Source: Bifidobacterium aerophilum (GTDB lineage: Bacteria; Actinomycetota; Actinomycetes; Actinomycetales; Bifidobacteriaceae). Taken from it: a DNA stretch of 64,000 nucleotides. The notes under the pieces were generated by a model. The model saw only the letters and a list, made by a program, of their open reading frames with translations, did not search any database and was not told the DNA's origin. A program made the translations under genes and the position numbers. Positions 18,062 through 26,709 of the stretch are shown here, in pieces; position 1 is the stretch's first letter; each line of letters opens with the position of its first letter. The stretch is taken from NCBI RefSeq assembly GCF_010667685.1, contig NZ_WHZW01000001.1, forward strand, positions 1 to 64,000, read 5' to 3'.

Positions 18062-19483
18062 ATGGATCTTTTTCGCAAGAAATCGGTGGATCAGCTGGTC
18101 GCTGAATCCACTCCGTTAAAGCGCACGATGCACACGTTCGATCTGACGATGCTCGGCATCGGCGCGATCATCGGCACCGGCATCTTCGTGCTGACCGGCA
18201 AGGGCGCGCTGACCGCCGGCCCGGCGCTGTCCGTATCGTTCCTGCTGGCCGCGGTCTGCTGCGGTTTCGCCGGCCTGTGCTATGCGGAATTCGCGTCGAT
18301 GGCCCCGGTTTCCGGTTCCGCTTACTCCTACTCCTATCTAGCGTTCGGCGAGTTGATCGCGTTCGTGATCGGCTGGGATCTGATTCTCGAGTACGCGCTG
18401 CAGGCGGCCACGGTGTCCGCCGGATGGTCGGGATATTTCAACAAGTTCCTTGAAGGGTTCGGGCTGCATCTTCCGGTGGAGCTGACCGCCGCATACGGCA
18501 CCACGCCGGGCGTCACCACGTATTTCAACCTGCCCGGTTTCGTGATCGTGCTGCTCATCACCTGGGTGCTGTCGATCGGTATCAACCAGACGAAGAAGAC
18601 CAACGACATCATGGTGATGATCAAGCTCGCGATCATCGTGCTGTTCATCGTGTGCACCGTCTGGTACGTGAACCCGGAGAACTGGAAGCCGTTCTCCCCG
18701 TACGGCGTGTACACGTTCCAGCCGAATTCGACCCAGCCGTACGGCATCGTGCCGGCCGCGTCGATCGTGTTCTTCAGCTTCATCGGCTTTGACGCGGTGT
18801 CCTCGTCGGCCGAGGAGACGGTCGAGCCGAACAAGACGCTACCGCGCGGCATCCTGCTGTCGCTGGCCGTGTCGACCGTGCTGTACATCGTCATGACGTT
18901 CATCATGACCGGCATCGTGCCGTACCAGGAGTTCGCGAAGTTCATCGACGCGCCGGTGGCCGGCGTGATCCTCGCGACCGGCATGAACTGGCTCGCGTTC
19001 ATCGTGAACCTCGGCGCGCTGATCGGCATGACCACCGTGATGCTCGTGCAGCTGTACGGCCAGTCCCGCATCTGCTATGCGATGAGCCGTGACGGCCTGT
19101 TCCCGAAGTTCTTCGGCGAGGTGCATCCGAAGTACCGCACGCCGTTCAAGGGCACGTGGTTCTTCGGCATCCTGACCGCGGTCGCGGGCGGTTTCATCAA
19201 CATCAACGTGCTGTTCGAGCTGGTGAACATCGGCACGCTGTCGGCGTTCATCATCGTGTCGGCCGGCATCCTGTGGATGCGCAAGACCCAGCCGGACGCG
19301 CACCGCGGCTTCCGCGCACCGCTGGTGCCGTTCACGCCGATCTGCGCGATCGTGTTCTGCCTGATCCTGATCGCCGGCCTGAACTGGGAGACGTGGCTGC
19401 GGTTCGCGGTCTGGTTCGGACTCGGCCTGGTGGTGTACTTCACCTACAGCCGCAAGCGCTCCAAGCTCAACGCCGCCGCCTGA
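18062..19483 (+). CDS. APC-family amino acid permease (CAT-like)
   Basis: A 473-residue integral membrane protein with about 12 hydrophobic segments. The first segment carries GIGAIIGTGIFVLTG, the signature of APC transporters, and the later PAASIVFFSFIGFDAVSSSAEE stretch is typical of the cationic amino acid transporter branch (YfnA-like). It therefore probably imports an amino acid by proton symport; the substrate cannot be read from the sequence. ATG 18062 follows GAGAGAAG. A strong terminator follows 20 bp after the stop, so it is monocistronic. Confidence 0.9.
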   Translation: MDLFRKKSVDQLVAESTPLKRTMHTFDLTMLGIGAIIGTGIFVLTGKGALTAGPALSVSFLLAAVCCGFAGLCYAEFASMAPVSGSAYSYSYLAFGELIAFVIGWDLILEYALQAATVSAGWSGYFNKFLEGFGLHLPVELTAAYGTTPGVTTYFNLPGFVIVLLITWVLSIGINQTKKTNDIMVMIKLAIIVLFIVCTVWYVNPENWKPFSPYGVYTFQPNSTQPYGIVPAASIVFFSFIGFDAVSSSAEETVEPNKTLPRGILLSLAVSTVLYIVMTFIMTGIVPYQEFAKFIDAPVAGVILATGMNWLAFIVNLGALIGMTTVMLVQLYGQSRICYAMSRDGLFPKFFGEVHPKYRTPFKGTWFFGILTAVAGGFININVLFELVNIGTLSAFIIVSAGILWMRKTQPDAHRGFRAPLVPFTPICAIVFCLILIAGLNWETWLRFAVWFGLGLVVYFTYSRKRSKLNAAA

Positions 19484-19503
19484 TCCACCACGCGTAGGGA
19501 TCC

Positions 19504-19546
19504 GAGGGGTGGTCGAAAGTTGCTCATGCTCTTTCGACCACCCCTC
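19504..19546 (+). terminator. Terminator hairpin after the permease gene
   Basis: A perfect 16-bp stem (19504-19519 with 19531-19546) with an 11-nt loop begins 20 bp after the permease stop codon. There is no long U-run. It is the likely end of the permease transcript. Confidence 0.75.
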
Positions 19547-19584
19547 AGCTGTTATGCCCTCCTACGTGACGTTCGCTGAAACGA

Positions 19585-19672
19585 GGCGGGGTCCGGCATA
19601 TGCAATGTCCGACCGTATGACTTGGCCGAGCGGCCTGGAGCGTGTCGGACGTTGTATATGCCGGACCCTGCC
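19585..19672 (+). repeat. Conserved-core hairpin element, copy 4
   Basis: Arms 19585-19610 and 19647-19672 pair over 26 bp with three imperfect positions, all G.T/G.U on the plus strand. The core 19611-19646 is exactly 36 nt, begins GACCGTATGACTTGGCC and ends CTGGAGCGTGTC. It lies between the permease terminator and the 3' end of the convergent acetyltransferase gene. Confidence 0.9.
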
Positions 19673-19774
19673 GGTCTACGCGATAATGCCCTCAAAAAGC
19701 ACCGAGGGAAGGCGCACTACAGTGCGTCGACCGAGGAGCAACGCAGATAACGCTCCATCATCGTGCCGTTTTCG

Positions 19775-20314
19775 CTACCACTCGTGGCGTTGGTAGGCGA
19801 TTCTCGTAGTATCGGTCGGTCGGTCGATGAGTTGGATGAGGCCGCAGCGGGCGAAGCCGCTGGTTTCGAGGACGTGCTGCATGGCCTTGTTGTTGGGGTG
19901 GGTGTCGGCGCGCACGTTGCCGTAATGCTTGAGTGCCCAGCGGATGCAGTCGCGCGCGGCGTGTTTGACGAGTCCGGACGAGGCGATGCGGTGGATGGTC
20001 ACGTACGTGTCGTCATCGAGCCATGCGCCGTCGATATGCGCGTAGGTCGGATCCTCGCCGGGGCACAGGGCGAATTGCGCGAGGATGCGTTCGTGGCCGC
20101 CGGCCGTGTCGACGAGCAGCATGGTGCGCTGGTTGGCGATGTCGTCGCGGATCACCTCTTCGCGCGGGAACGTGCTGCCCCACTGGGTCGGGTTGCCGTT
20201 GCGCGCCATGAGTTCGCGCGCGTGCGCGTAGATCTTCTGCATCTGCGGAAAGTCACGCATGGTCGCGTGCCGGAACCGGCGGGACGACGTGGCGGATGAC
20301 GCTTCGGAACCCAC
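19775..20314 (-). CDS. GNAT-family N-acetyltransferase
   Basis: A 179-residue single-domain acetyltransferase. The N-terminal FRHATMRDFPQMQKIYAHARELM and the C-terminal LKHYGNVRADTHPNNKAMQHVLETSGFARCG are typical of GNAT proteins that act on small molecules or protein N-termini; the usual Q/RxxGxG/A loop is poorly kept, which is common in this subgroup. The start is a GTG at 20314 preceded by GAGGTGAG; the first internal ATG would cut into the domain. Acceptor substrate unknown. Confidence 0.8.
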   Translation of the reverse strand: MGSEASSATSSRRFRHATMRDFPQMQKIYAHARELMARNGNPTQWGSTFPREEVIRDDIANQRTMLLVDTAGGHERILAQFALCPGEDPTYAHIDGAWLDDDTYVTIHRIASSGLVKHAARDCIRWALKHYGNVRADTHPNNKAMQHVLETSGFARCGLIQLIDRPTDTTRIAYQRHEW

Positions 20315-20625
20315 AACTCACCTCATGATCGAAGGGAACGTAACTGAGCCGATAGGCTACCACGTCTGCGTCACAATCGACGGCGTTCACGACGGGGCTG
20401 TTCGATATGCAAACGGCGAAACCAATATCGCGCCGGACAGACGAAGACGGGGCGTGGCCGTTGTGCCTGTTGCAACGGTCACGCCCCGCACGTTTATCTC
20501 GGCATCGGCCGCGCGTGATGCAGCCGGTGCCGATGTTGTTGAGTTACGGTCGTTTTCGCCCTCCGTAACGACCGTAACTCAACAGGAAGTTCGTCATGGC
20601 GCTGAGTTATGGCCGCCGGACCGAC
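20315..20625. other. Intergenic region with two hairpins downstream of gnd
   Basis: The 311 bp between gnd and the acetyltransferase hold no gene. Two stem-loops are present: 20449-20464 with 20473-20488 (16 bp, one G.T pair, 8-nt loop) and 20538-20554 with 20567-20583 (17 bp perfect, 12-nt loop). Both are on the downstream side of gnd. Confidence 0.6.
20538..20583 (-). terminator. Terminator hairpin after gnd
   Basis: A perfect 17-bp stem (20538-20554 with 20567-20583) and 12-nt loop starts 43 bp beyond the gnd stop codon on the minus strand. A second hairpin (20449-20488) follows 50 bp further on. Together they probably end the gntK-gnd transcript. Confidence 0.7.
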
Positions 20626-21519
20626 TCAGTGCGTGGCGATTTCGTCGATCTTGGTGACGTGGCCGCCGAACTGGGCCCTGAGGGCCGTGACGACGCGCAG
20701 GATGTCGTCGGCGGCGCCGCGTGAATCCTGACGCTGCCACAGGGCCGCGGCGGTGGTCGGCGTGGGCACGCCGAGTTCGAGCGCCGCCTCGACCATCCAT
20801 TTGGCCTCGCCGGATTCGTTGGCGACCGGCGGCACGTTGTGCAGGGTCGGGTCGTCCTTGGTCGCGTTTTCGAACAGGTCGAGCAGCCAGCTGGCGACGA
20901 CCGAGCCGGATCGCCACGAGGCCATCGTCTTGGCCGGGTCGGTCACGTATTCGCTGCGCATCATCGTGGCGAATCCTTCGCCGAAGGCCTGCATCATGCC
21001 GTATTCGATGCCGTTGTGCACCATCTTGGCGAAATGGCCGCCGCCGACCGGACCGGCGTGCACGAGGCCGTATTCGCCTTCCGGCTTCAGGGTTTCGAAG
21101 ATCGGCAGCACGGTGGCGTAGTCCTCGGCCGAGCCGCCGACCATGAGCGCGTAGCCGCGTTCCGCGCCCCACACGCCGCCGGAGACGCCGCAGTCGAGGA
21201 AGCCGATGCCGCGCTGGGCAAGCGAGGCCGCATGCTCGCGGTCCTCGGTGTACTTGGAGTTGCCGCCGTCCACGACAATGTCGCCCGGCTCGAGCAGCTC
21301 GCCGAGTTTGGCGATCGTGGATTCGGTGGGTACGCCGGCGGGCACCATGACCCATACGACGCGCGGGGTCTTGAGCGCGCCGACCAGCGCTTCGAGCGAG
21401 TCCATGTCGCGGCCGGATTCGGGGTTCATGTCGAAACCGACGATCTCGTGGCCGCCTTCGCGCAGCCGCTTGACCATGTTGCCGCCCATTCGGCCGAGGC
21501 CGATCATTCCCATTTGCAT
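20626..21519 (-). CDS. gnd: 6-phosphogluconate dehydrogenase, decarboxylating (short form)
   Basis: This enzyme oxidises 6-phosphogluconate to ribulose 5-phosphate and CO2. The 297-residue protein is the short, GntZ-like form rather than the 470-residue classical one. It has the Rossmann motif GLGRMG (7-12), the VDGGNSKY substrate loop (83-90), CGVSGGVWGAERGYALMVGG, and the catalytic K165-x3-N169 in HFAKMVHNGIEYG. It is 70 bp downstream of gluconokinase on the same strand, so the pair takes gluconate to pentose phosphates. Confidence 0.94.
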   Translation of the reverse strand: MQMGMIGLGRMGGNMVKRLREGGHEIVGFDMNPESGRDMDSLEALVGALKTPRVVWVMVPAGVPTESTIAKLGELLEPGDIVVDGGNSKYTEDREHAASLAQRGIGFLDCGVSGGVWGAERGYALMVGGSAEDYATVLPIFETLKPEGEYGLVHAGPVGGGHFAKMVHNGIEYGMMQAFGEGFATMMRSEYVTDPAKTMASWRSGSVVASWLLDLFENATKDDPTLHNVPPVANESGEAKWMVEAALELGVPTPTTAAALWQRQDSRGAADDILRVVTALRAQFGGHVTKIDEIATH

Positions 21520-21589
21520 GTTGGCACCTTCTTTGGTGGTTGGTTGATGTTGTTGGTGGTTGGTGGGTGGAAATCTCAGCGGCCCGGCG

Positions 21590-22183
21590 TCACAGGCCGA
21601 GCGCTCCGATCACCGCGGCGGCCTCCTGGTCGGGGGTGGTGCCGTGGCCGATCTCGACGTCGACGTGCACTTCGTCGTCGCCGGGCTCTTCGAGGATGTC
21701 GAACTGCGAGCGCAGCATGTCGGTTTTCATGAAATGGCCCTGACGGTGCGACATGCGTGCGAGCACCTCGTCGTACGTGCCCTTCATGTAGACGAAAACG
21801 ACGCCCGGACGGCGGAGCTTGTCGCGGTAGACCTTCTTGAGGGCCGAGCAGGTGACGACGGCCGGTTCTCCCGCGGCCACGCGCCGGTCGATCCATGCGG
21901 CGAGCGCGTCGAGCCACGGCCAGCGGTCCTCGTCGGTGAGCGGGTGTCCGGAGGCCATCTTCTCGATGTTGGCTTTCGGGTGGAAATCGTCGGCTTCGGC
22001 GTATTTCACGCCGAGTTCGGCGGCGAGATGTTCGGCGACGGTGGTTTTGCCGCATCCGCACACGCCCATGATGATGGCGATGGGCTTGGTGTGGTCGAAA
22101 TATCCTTCGGGAATGGTGTTCGCCGAGATGAGTCCGTCCGTCGCGCGCGGTTCGGTCGTGTTCAATGCAGCTGTATCCGTCAT
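21590..22183 (-). CDS. gntK: Gluconokinase GntK
   Basis: GntK phosphorylates gluconate to 6-phosphogluconate. The 197-residue protein has the P-loop GVCGCGKT (40-47), the DDFHP motif, GHPLTDEDRWPWLDAL and CSALKKVYRDKLR, all hallmarks of the GntK family. An N-terminal extension of about 30 residues precedes the kinase domain. It is the first gene of the gntK-gnd pair and is transcribed away from a GntR regulator 198 bp off. No gluconate permease is beside it. Confidence 0.94.
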   Translation of the reverse strand: MTDTAALNTTEPRATDGLISANTIPEGYFDHTKPIAIIMGVCGCGKTTVAEHLAAELGVKYAEADDFHPKANIEKMASGHPLTDEDRWPWLDALAAWIDRRVAAGEPAVVTCSALKKVYRDKLRRPGVVFVYMKGTYDEVLARMSHRQGHFMKTDMLRSQFDILEEPGDDEVHVDVEIGHGTTPDQEAAAVIGALGL

Positions 22184-22260
22184 CTGCCGCTCCTGTTGTC
22201 CGGTCCGCTGCCGCGAGCCATTCTTTTTGCATTACGTTTTACTATGTGGCACATATTTTG

Positions 22261-22350
22261 TATGCCTTTATCAACTATATCACAGATGTAGTAATACGCA
22301 ATACGAAAGATGGTCGACGTTTATTTACGTATGCCATAAGAAACGGCATA
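22261..22350. promoter_or_regulatory. Candidate gluconate regulator operators
   Basis: In the AT-rich gap between gntK and the regulator gene, TATGCC occurs at 22261-22266 and at 22330-22335, and GGCATA at 22345-22350. The last two form a 6-bp inverted repeat with a 9-bp spacer. Repeated half-sites in a divergent promoter fit operators for the neighbouring FCD-type regulator; the match is inferred from position. Confidence 0.4.
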
Positions 22351-22381
22351 ACCGGTTTTTGTATGTGCGATACTGGACGGT

Positions 22382-23119
22382 ATGACTGTCAAGACGATCA
22401 AAGGCGACATCCGCACGGACCGGCCACTGCACGACCGGCTGCTCGAGGAATGGGGCATGGCCGTGGTCAACGGCGACATCGCCGCGGGAGAGCGCCTGCC
22501 CGACCCGTCGATGGACGGCGACGCCCAGCCGTCACGCACCGTGACGCGTGAGGCCACGCGCGTGCTCGAATCCATGGGACTGGTGAGCGTCAAGCGCAAA
22601 ACCGGCGCGACCGTCAATCCGATCGGCCAGTGGAACATGTTCGACCCGCAGGTCATCGGCTGGCGTTTGCGCGGCACCCACCGCCTGGACGCGCTGCACG
22701 AACTCTCCCAACTGCGCGCGGCGGTCGAGCCGATGGCGGCACGGCTGGCGGCCTCGGCGGCCACGCCGCAGCAATGGGCCGCACTCACCGAAGCCGCGAT
22801 CGGCATGGTGTCGCACTCGGACCACGCCGACGGACAGGACTATCTGGACGCGGACATGCGATTCCACCGCACGTTGCTGCAGGCGTCCGGCAACCGCATG
22901 TTCGCCGAACTGGGCGACGTGATCGCCTCGACCCTGAAGGGCCGCACGCAGCACGAGCTGATGCCCCGGACGGCCGACCAGAACGCGCTGAACCTCCACG
23001 TCGAGATCGCCGCGCTGATACGCAAGGGAGACGGCGAGGCCGCCGAAGCGGCGATGCGCAGGATCGTGGACGAGTCCGACGCCGCGATCATGAAGCTCGG
23101 CTCGAACGGAGAGCGCTGA
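22382..23119 (+). CDS. GntR-family regulator, FadR/FCD subfamily
   Basis: A 245-residue repressor-type protein: a winged helix in residues 15-80 (PLHDRLLEEWGMAVVNGDIAAGERLP ... SRTVTREATRVLESMGLVSVKRKTGATV) and a helical FCD ligand domain (90-235) with the metal-binding residues in LDADMRFHRTLLQASGN and NLHVEIAALI. FCD regulators bind sugar acids and similar compounds. Divergent placement from gntK-gnd indicates gluconate or 6-phosphogluconate as effector, an inference from context. Confidence 0.88.
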   Translation: MTVKTIKGDIRTDRPLHDRLLEEWGMAVVNGDIAAGERLPDPSMDGDAQPSRTVTREATRVLESMGLVSVKRKTGATVNPIGQWNMFDPQVIGWRLRGTHRLDALHELSQLRAAVEPMAARLAASAATPQQWAALTEAAIGMVSHSDHADGQDYLDADMRFHRTLLQASGNRMFAELGDVIASTLKGRTQHELMPRTADQNALNLHVEIAALIRKGDGEAAEAAMRRIVDESDAAIMKLGSNGER

Positions 23120-23136
23120 ACATACCCGGCCAACGC

Positions 23137-23185
23137 ACGACGCCCGGTCTTTCCGTCAAGGAACGACGGAAAGACCGGGCGTCGT
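23137..23185. terminator. Bidirectional terminator between the gluconate regulator and luxS
   Basis: A perfect 21-bp stem (23137-23157 with 23165-23185) and 7-nt loop lie between the convergent 3' ends of the GntR regulator gene and luxS. It can serve both transcripts. Confidence 0.85.
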
Positions 23186-23238
23186 CGTCATGCCGATCCC
23201 GTCATGCGGAACCGGCCGTCCGCAATGGATGCGGCGGC

Positions 23239-23721
23239 TCAGACGACCTTGCGTTCGAACGGGTCGGAGCTGATGCCCTTGGCGAGGATGTCCTTCGCCC
23301 ACTCCTTCGCGGTGAACAGGCTGTGGTCGCGGTAGTTGCCGCAGCTTTCGATCGTGGTGGCCGGCACGTCGTCCCACGTGGCCTTGTAGGCGATGAACTC
23401 AAGCGATTCCTTGAGCGCCTTCGCCACGTCCTCGGTCGAGTGAGTCCCCCACGTCAGCAGGTGGAATCCGGTACGGCAGCCGAACGGCGAGCAGTCGATG
23501 TAGCCGGGAATGCGCTCGCGCAGCAGCACCGCGATCGTGTGTTCGATCGTATGCAGTCCGGCGGTGGGGATCGCGTTCTCGTTCGGCTGGACGAGACGCA
23601 GATCATAGTTCGAGATCACGTCGCCGTTCGGGCCGGTCTGCGTATCGATGTAACGCACATACGGCGCCTTCACCTTGGTGTGGTCCAACTGGAAGCTTTC
23701 GACGACTGGCTTGTCGGCCAT
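23239..23721 (-). CDS. luxS: S-ribosylhomocysteine lyase LuxS
   Basis: LuxS splits S-ribosylhomocysteine into homocysteine and the autoinducer-2 precursor DPD. The zinc ligands H57, H61 and C127 (HTIEHT; ESCGNY), the general base E60 and the reactive C82 (FGCRTG) are all present. ATG 23721 has GGAG 8 bases upstream and gives the standard 160 residues; the upstream in-frame ATG at 23781 is less likely. Homocysteine made here could feed the cbs-metB pair 4-5 kb away. Confidence 0.97.
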   Translation of the reverse strand: MADKPVVESFQLDHTKVKAPYVRYIDTQTGPNGDVISNYDLRLVQPNENAIPTAGLHTIEHTIAVLLRERIPGYIDCSPFGCRTGFHLLTWGTHSTEDVAKALKESLEFIAYKATWDDVPATTIESCGNYRDHSLFTAKEWAKDILAKGISSDPFERKVV

Positions 23722-23803
23722 TTCAGACTCCTTGCCTTGAAGATTCGTGTCCGCTACCCATTGTTCCACCATTGACGGCATTCGAGGATGAATCGGCGCA
23801 AAT

Positions 23804-23828
23804 CGCCTATAGACGTTGCTTATAGGCG
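23804..23828. repeat. Short hairpin upstream of luxS
   Basis: CGCCTATA (23804-23811) and TATAGGCG (23821-23828) form an 8-bp stem, extendable by three pairs with one G.T. It lies in the luxS leader or in the recQ downstream region. Role unknown. Confidence 0.4.
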
Positions 23829-23862
23829 GTTGCTTTCCGAGTTCTTATACGACCTTCCTCTG

Positions 23863-23907
23863 CTCCCCCTGATAGGGGGAGCTGGCAGCGAAGCTGACTG
23901 AGGGGGT
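23863..23907. repeat. Dispersed two-hairpin repeat, copy A
   Basis: The sequence CTCCCCCTGATAGGGGG is followed by AGCTGGCAGCGAAGCTGACTG and then AGGGGGT. It contains two short stems (CCCCCT/AGGGGG and CAGC/GCTG). A second copy with about 80% identity is at 29193-29236. Short repeats of this layout are common in intergenic DNA of gut bacteria; this one lies just downstream of recQ. Confidence 0.7.
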
Positions 23908-23944
23908 CACCCGGGACGTGCCCCACAAACAGCATCCGCCACAC

Positions 23945-25984
23945 TCACGCTCCGGCATCGAACTCGGCGATCGCCTTCATGAACCGCTCGCCGTACTGTT
24001 TGAGCTTGCTTTCGCCCACGCCGTTGACCTCAAGGAACTGGTCGTCGGAGACCGGCTTGACGCGGGCCATGTCGCGCAGCGACTTGTCGGAGAACACGAT
24101 GTACGGCGGCTTGCCGATTTCCTGCGCGATGTCGCGGCGCAGGGCGCGCAGCCGTTGGAACAACGCCTCGTCGGCCTCGCTGACGGGTTCGAACGAGCCG
24201 AGCGCGGCGCCCGTCTCCCCCATGCCGGCCGATGCGCCGCCGGATACGCGGGCGGCCTTGCGTTCCACCCGCTTGATCTCGTAATGGAAATCCGGCGCGA
24301 CCGTCTCGGCGGCCCGCGTACCGAATCCGACGATCGGCAGACGCCCTTCCGACACGAACAGGAACTTGTCGGTCGTCATCTGGCTGAGCACGTCACGCAC
24401 GCGCGCCTCGGGCGTCTCACGCAACCGTCCGTAGCTCGGACACCGGTCCAGCCCGCGGCCGAGCACGTCCTGCGCGCGCGATCCTCGCAATACGGCGACG
24501 ATCTTTCCGGAGCCGAGACCCTGCCGCATCGGCATGCGCGTGGGCCGCCCCTGTTCGTCGTAGTCGTACATCACGTCATGCACGCATCGGCTGATGGCGC
24601 GCGCGATGTCGGTCACGTCAAGGGTTTCGAACGTGCCGTTGCAGTTCGTGCATCCGCCCTTGCACGTGCCGGGTCGAGCGCCGTCGGCCGGCGCCGTTTC
24701 GCCGAAGTATCGGGTCATGTACTCGTGCAGGCAGTCCGTGGTGCGGCAGTAGCCGATCATGGCATCGAGCTTGTGCCACTTGTTGACGCGGTTGATCTCC
24801 TGTTCCTCGGGGGTCATGCGCTCGTTGTCGTAATCGGTGTCGAGCAGGCGGCGGCGCGTGACGATGTCGCCGTCGTTCCACAGCAGCGTGCACCGGCTCG
24901 GCTCGCCGTCGCGGCCCGCACGCCCGGCCTCCTGATAGTAGGCTTCGATCGAGTCCGGCATGTTGTGATGGATCACGTAGCGCACGTTCGACTTGTCGAT
25001 GCCCATGCCGAACGCGTTCGTCGCCACGACGACGGGGATGCGGTCGGTGACGAAGTCGCGTTGCGCCCGGTCGCGGATTTCGGCAGACATGCCGCCGTGG
25101 TAGGCGACGGCGATCGGACCGAGACGCGCCGCATCGTCGCCGGATGACCCCCCGTCGGTCGCAACCGTCTCGTCCGATGCTCCGGCCGTGCCGGACGCCG
25201 CGCGCATCGCCGGCACGGCCCGGTTGAGCGATGCCGCAAGTTCCTCGGTCGCCTTGCGCGTGGCGCAGTACACGATGCCGGACTCGTCCGGATGCGCGGC
25301 GATGTACGAGGCCACCCATGCGGCCTTGCGTTTGGTTTCCATCTTGATGACGTCGAAATACAGGTTGTCGCGGTCGAAGCCGGTGACGGTGATCTGCGGA
25401 TCGTTGAGACCGAGCATGGCGACGACGTCCCGGCGTACCCGTTCGGTGGCGGTGGCGGTGAACGCGGCGACGACCGGGCGAACGGGAAGACCGGCGATGA
25501 ATTCGCCGATGCCGAGATACGAGGAGCGGAAGTCCTGTCCCCATTGGGAGACGCAATGCGCTTCGTCCACGGCGACGAGCGAGATCGGGGTGCGTGCGGC
25601 GAAATCGCGGAACCGCTCGGTTTCGAGGCGTTCTGGCGCCACGTACAGCAGTTTCACGTCGCCTTGGGCTGCCTGGGCGAGCACCATGCCCTGTTCGTCG
25701 GGGCTTTGCGTGGTGTTGATGAACGCCGCGGGGATTCCGGCGTCGTTGAGCCCGTCGACCTGGTCGCGCATCAGGGAGATCAGCGGCGAGATGACCACGG
25801 TGACGCCGGGCAGCAGCATGGCGGGAATCTGGTAGCACACGGATTTGCCGGCACCGGTGGGCATGACGCCGAGCGCGTCCCGCCCGGCGAGGATCGCCTC
25901 GACCAGCCCGGATTGGCCCGGCCTGAACGAGTCGTAGCCGAAATACTGTCTGAGCGCCCCCAGCGCCGCCGCTTGGTCTGTCAT
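23945..25984 (-). CDS. recQ: ATP-dependent DNA helicase RecQ
   Basis: RecQ is a 3'-5' helicase acting in recombination repair. The 679-residue protein has Walker A MPTGAGKS (41-48), DEAH at 140-143 (VAVDEAHCVSQWGQDFR), motif VI (GRAGRDGEPS), a zinc-binding RQC region (CRTTDCLHEYMTRYFGE ... CKGGCTNC) and a C-terminal HRDC domain (about 600-675, DEALFQRLRALRRDIAQEIG). An Ala/Gly/Ser-rich insert in the second helicase lobe (around MRAASGTAGASDETVATDGGSSG) is unusual. GGGAA precedes the start. Confidence 0.96.
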   Translation of the reverse strand: MTDQAAALGALRQYFGYDSFRPGQSGLVEAILAGRDALGVMPTGAGKSVCYQIPAMLLPGVTVVISPLISLMRDQVDGLNDAGIPAAFINTTQSPDEQGMVLAQAAQGDVKLLYVAPERLETERFRDFAARTPISLVAVDEAHCVSQWGQDFRSSYLGIGEFIAGLPVRPVVAAFTATATERVRRDVVAMLGLNDPQITVTGFDRDNLYFDVIKMETKRKAAWVASYIAAHPDESGIVYCATRKATEELAASLNRAVPAMRAASGTAGASDETVATDGGSSGDDAARLGPIAVAYHGGMSAEIRDRAQRDFVTDRIPVVVATNAFGMGIDKSNVRYVIHHNMPDSIEAYYQEAGRAGRDGEPSRCTLLWNDGDIVTRRRLLDTDYDNERMTPEEQEINRVNKWHKLDAMIGYCRTTDCLHEYMTRYFGETAPADGARPGTCKGGCTNCNGTFETLDVTDIARAISRCVHDVMYDYDEQGRPTRMPMRQGLGSGKIVAVLRGSRAQDVLGRGLDRCPSYGRLRETPEARVRDVLSQMTTDKFLFVSEGRLPIVGFGTRAAETVAPDFHYEIKRVERKAARVSGGASAGMGETGAALGSFEPVSEADEALFQRLRALRRDIAQEIGKPPYIVFSDKSLRDMARVKPVSDDQFLEVNGVGESKLKQYGERFMKAIAEFDAGA

Positions 25985-26032
25985 GGTTTCCCAGTGTAGG
26001 CGACGGAACGGCGAATTGCGGACGGGAGCGGG

Positions 26033-26404
26033 TCAGACGGGCGTCGCCCCGTCGCACGCCCGCCGCAGGTCTTCGATCTCCCGTTCGAGGGCGCGGATGC
26101 GCAGCGCCTGTTCGGCGATGAGACGGTCGCGCGCGTCCGGAACGTATGTCGGCAGGGATTCGTCGGCGGCGTGGCTCGCCCGCCAACGTCGCATGGCGCT
26201 GAGAATACGCTGGTGACCGATGAGCTTCGGATACAGTCCGGCCTTGTCGAAGATGGTCATGGGGTCGACGCCGTCACGGTCCTGTTCGACGGCGCCTCGG
26301 ATGAACTCGTCCGTATAGTAGATGCGGTCCCCGATGACATCGCGAACCGCCGGAAGGGTCAGTAGATAGGCGCGGGTTCGTTCTCCGAGCGGATGGTCGG
26401 TCAT
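26033..26404 (-). CDS. Small HTH-like protein with C-terminal coiled coil, function unknown
   Basis: A 123-residue soluble protein. Its first two thirds are helical, with LTLPAVRDVIGDRIYYTDEFI and DPMTIFDKAGLYPKLIGHQRILSAMRRWR, which resembles a DNA-binding domain found beside transposase-like helix-turn-helix proteins; the last third (IAEQALRIRALEREIEDLRRA) should be a coiled coil. AGGAGGA six bases before ATG 26404 fixes the start. An uninterrupted run of 11 G on the coding strand lies 47 bases upstream of the start, so expression could vary with tract length. I cannot assign a function. Confidence 0.7.
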   Translation of the reverse strand: MTDHPLGERTRAYLLTLPAVRDVIGDRIYYTDEFIRGAVEQDRDGVDPMTIFDKAGLYPKLIGHQRILSAMRRWRASHAADESLPTYVPDARDRLIAEQALRIRALEREIEDLRRACDGATPV

Positions 26405-26709
26405 CGAGAATCCTCCTCGGTTTTCTGGTATAAATCGGCTCCAAAGGATACCCCCCCCCCCAAGACTTTCATCGGGGGATCGTCCCCTCGACGGCATGAT
26501 CCGCCGGAGCCTGACGCGACTCCCGAACCAAATCGTCCGCACGGATCCGTTCGTTCCACGCTGATCCACACGGCCCGAAACCATACAGGCAGAAACCGGA
26601 AGACCCGCATAGGAGACCCGCATACGACATCGGCCGCACCCATCGAAAGACGACGGGCACGGCCGATACGGGATGATTCACAACGCGACGATTCGCCGCG
26701 AGGCGGGAA
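26405..26709. other. Intergenic region containing an 11-base homopolymer
   Basis: The 305 bp between metB and the small HTH-like gene hold a C11 run (26451-26461 on the plus strand) in the leader or promoter of the HTH-like gene. Open frames cross the region on the minus strand in more than one phase, but none has recognisable similarity. No other structure is seen. Confidence 0.6.
26451..26461 (-). repeat. Homopolymer tract C11/G11
   Basis: Eleven consecutive C on the plus strand. On the coding strand the G11 run is followed directly by TATCCT and, 20 bases later, by a strong ribosome site. Runs of this length are prone to slippage; in bifidobacteria and other bacteria they underlie phase variation. 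Here it lies outside the coding frame I assign. Confidence 0.85.
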
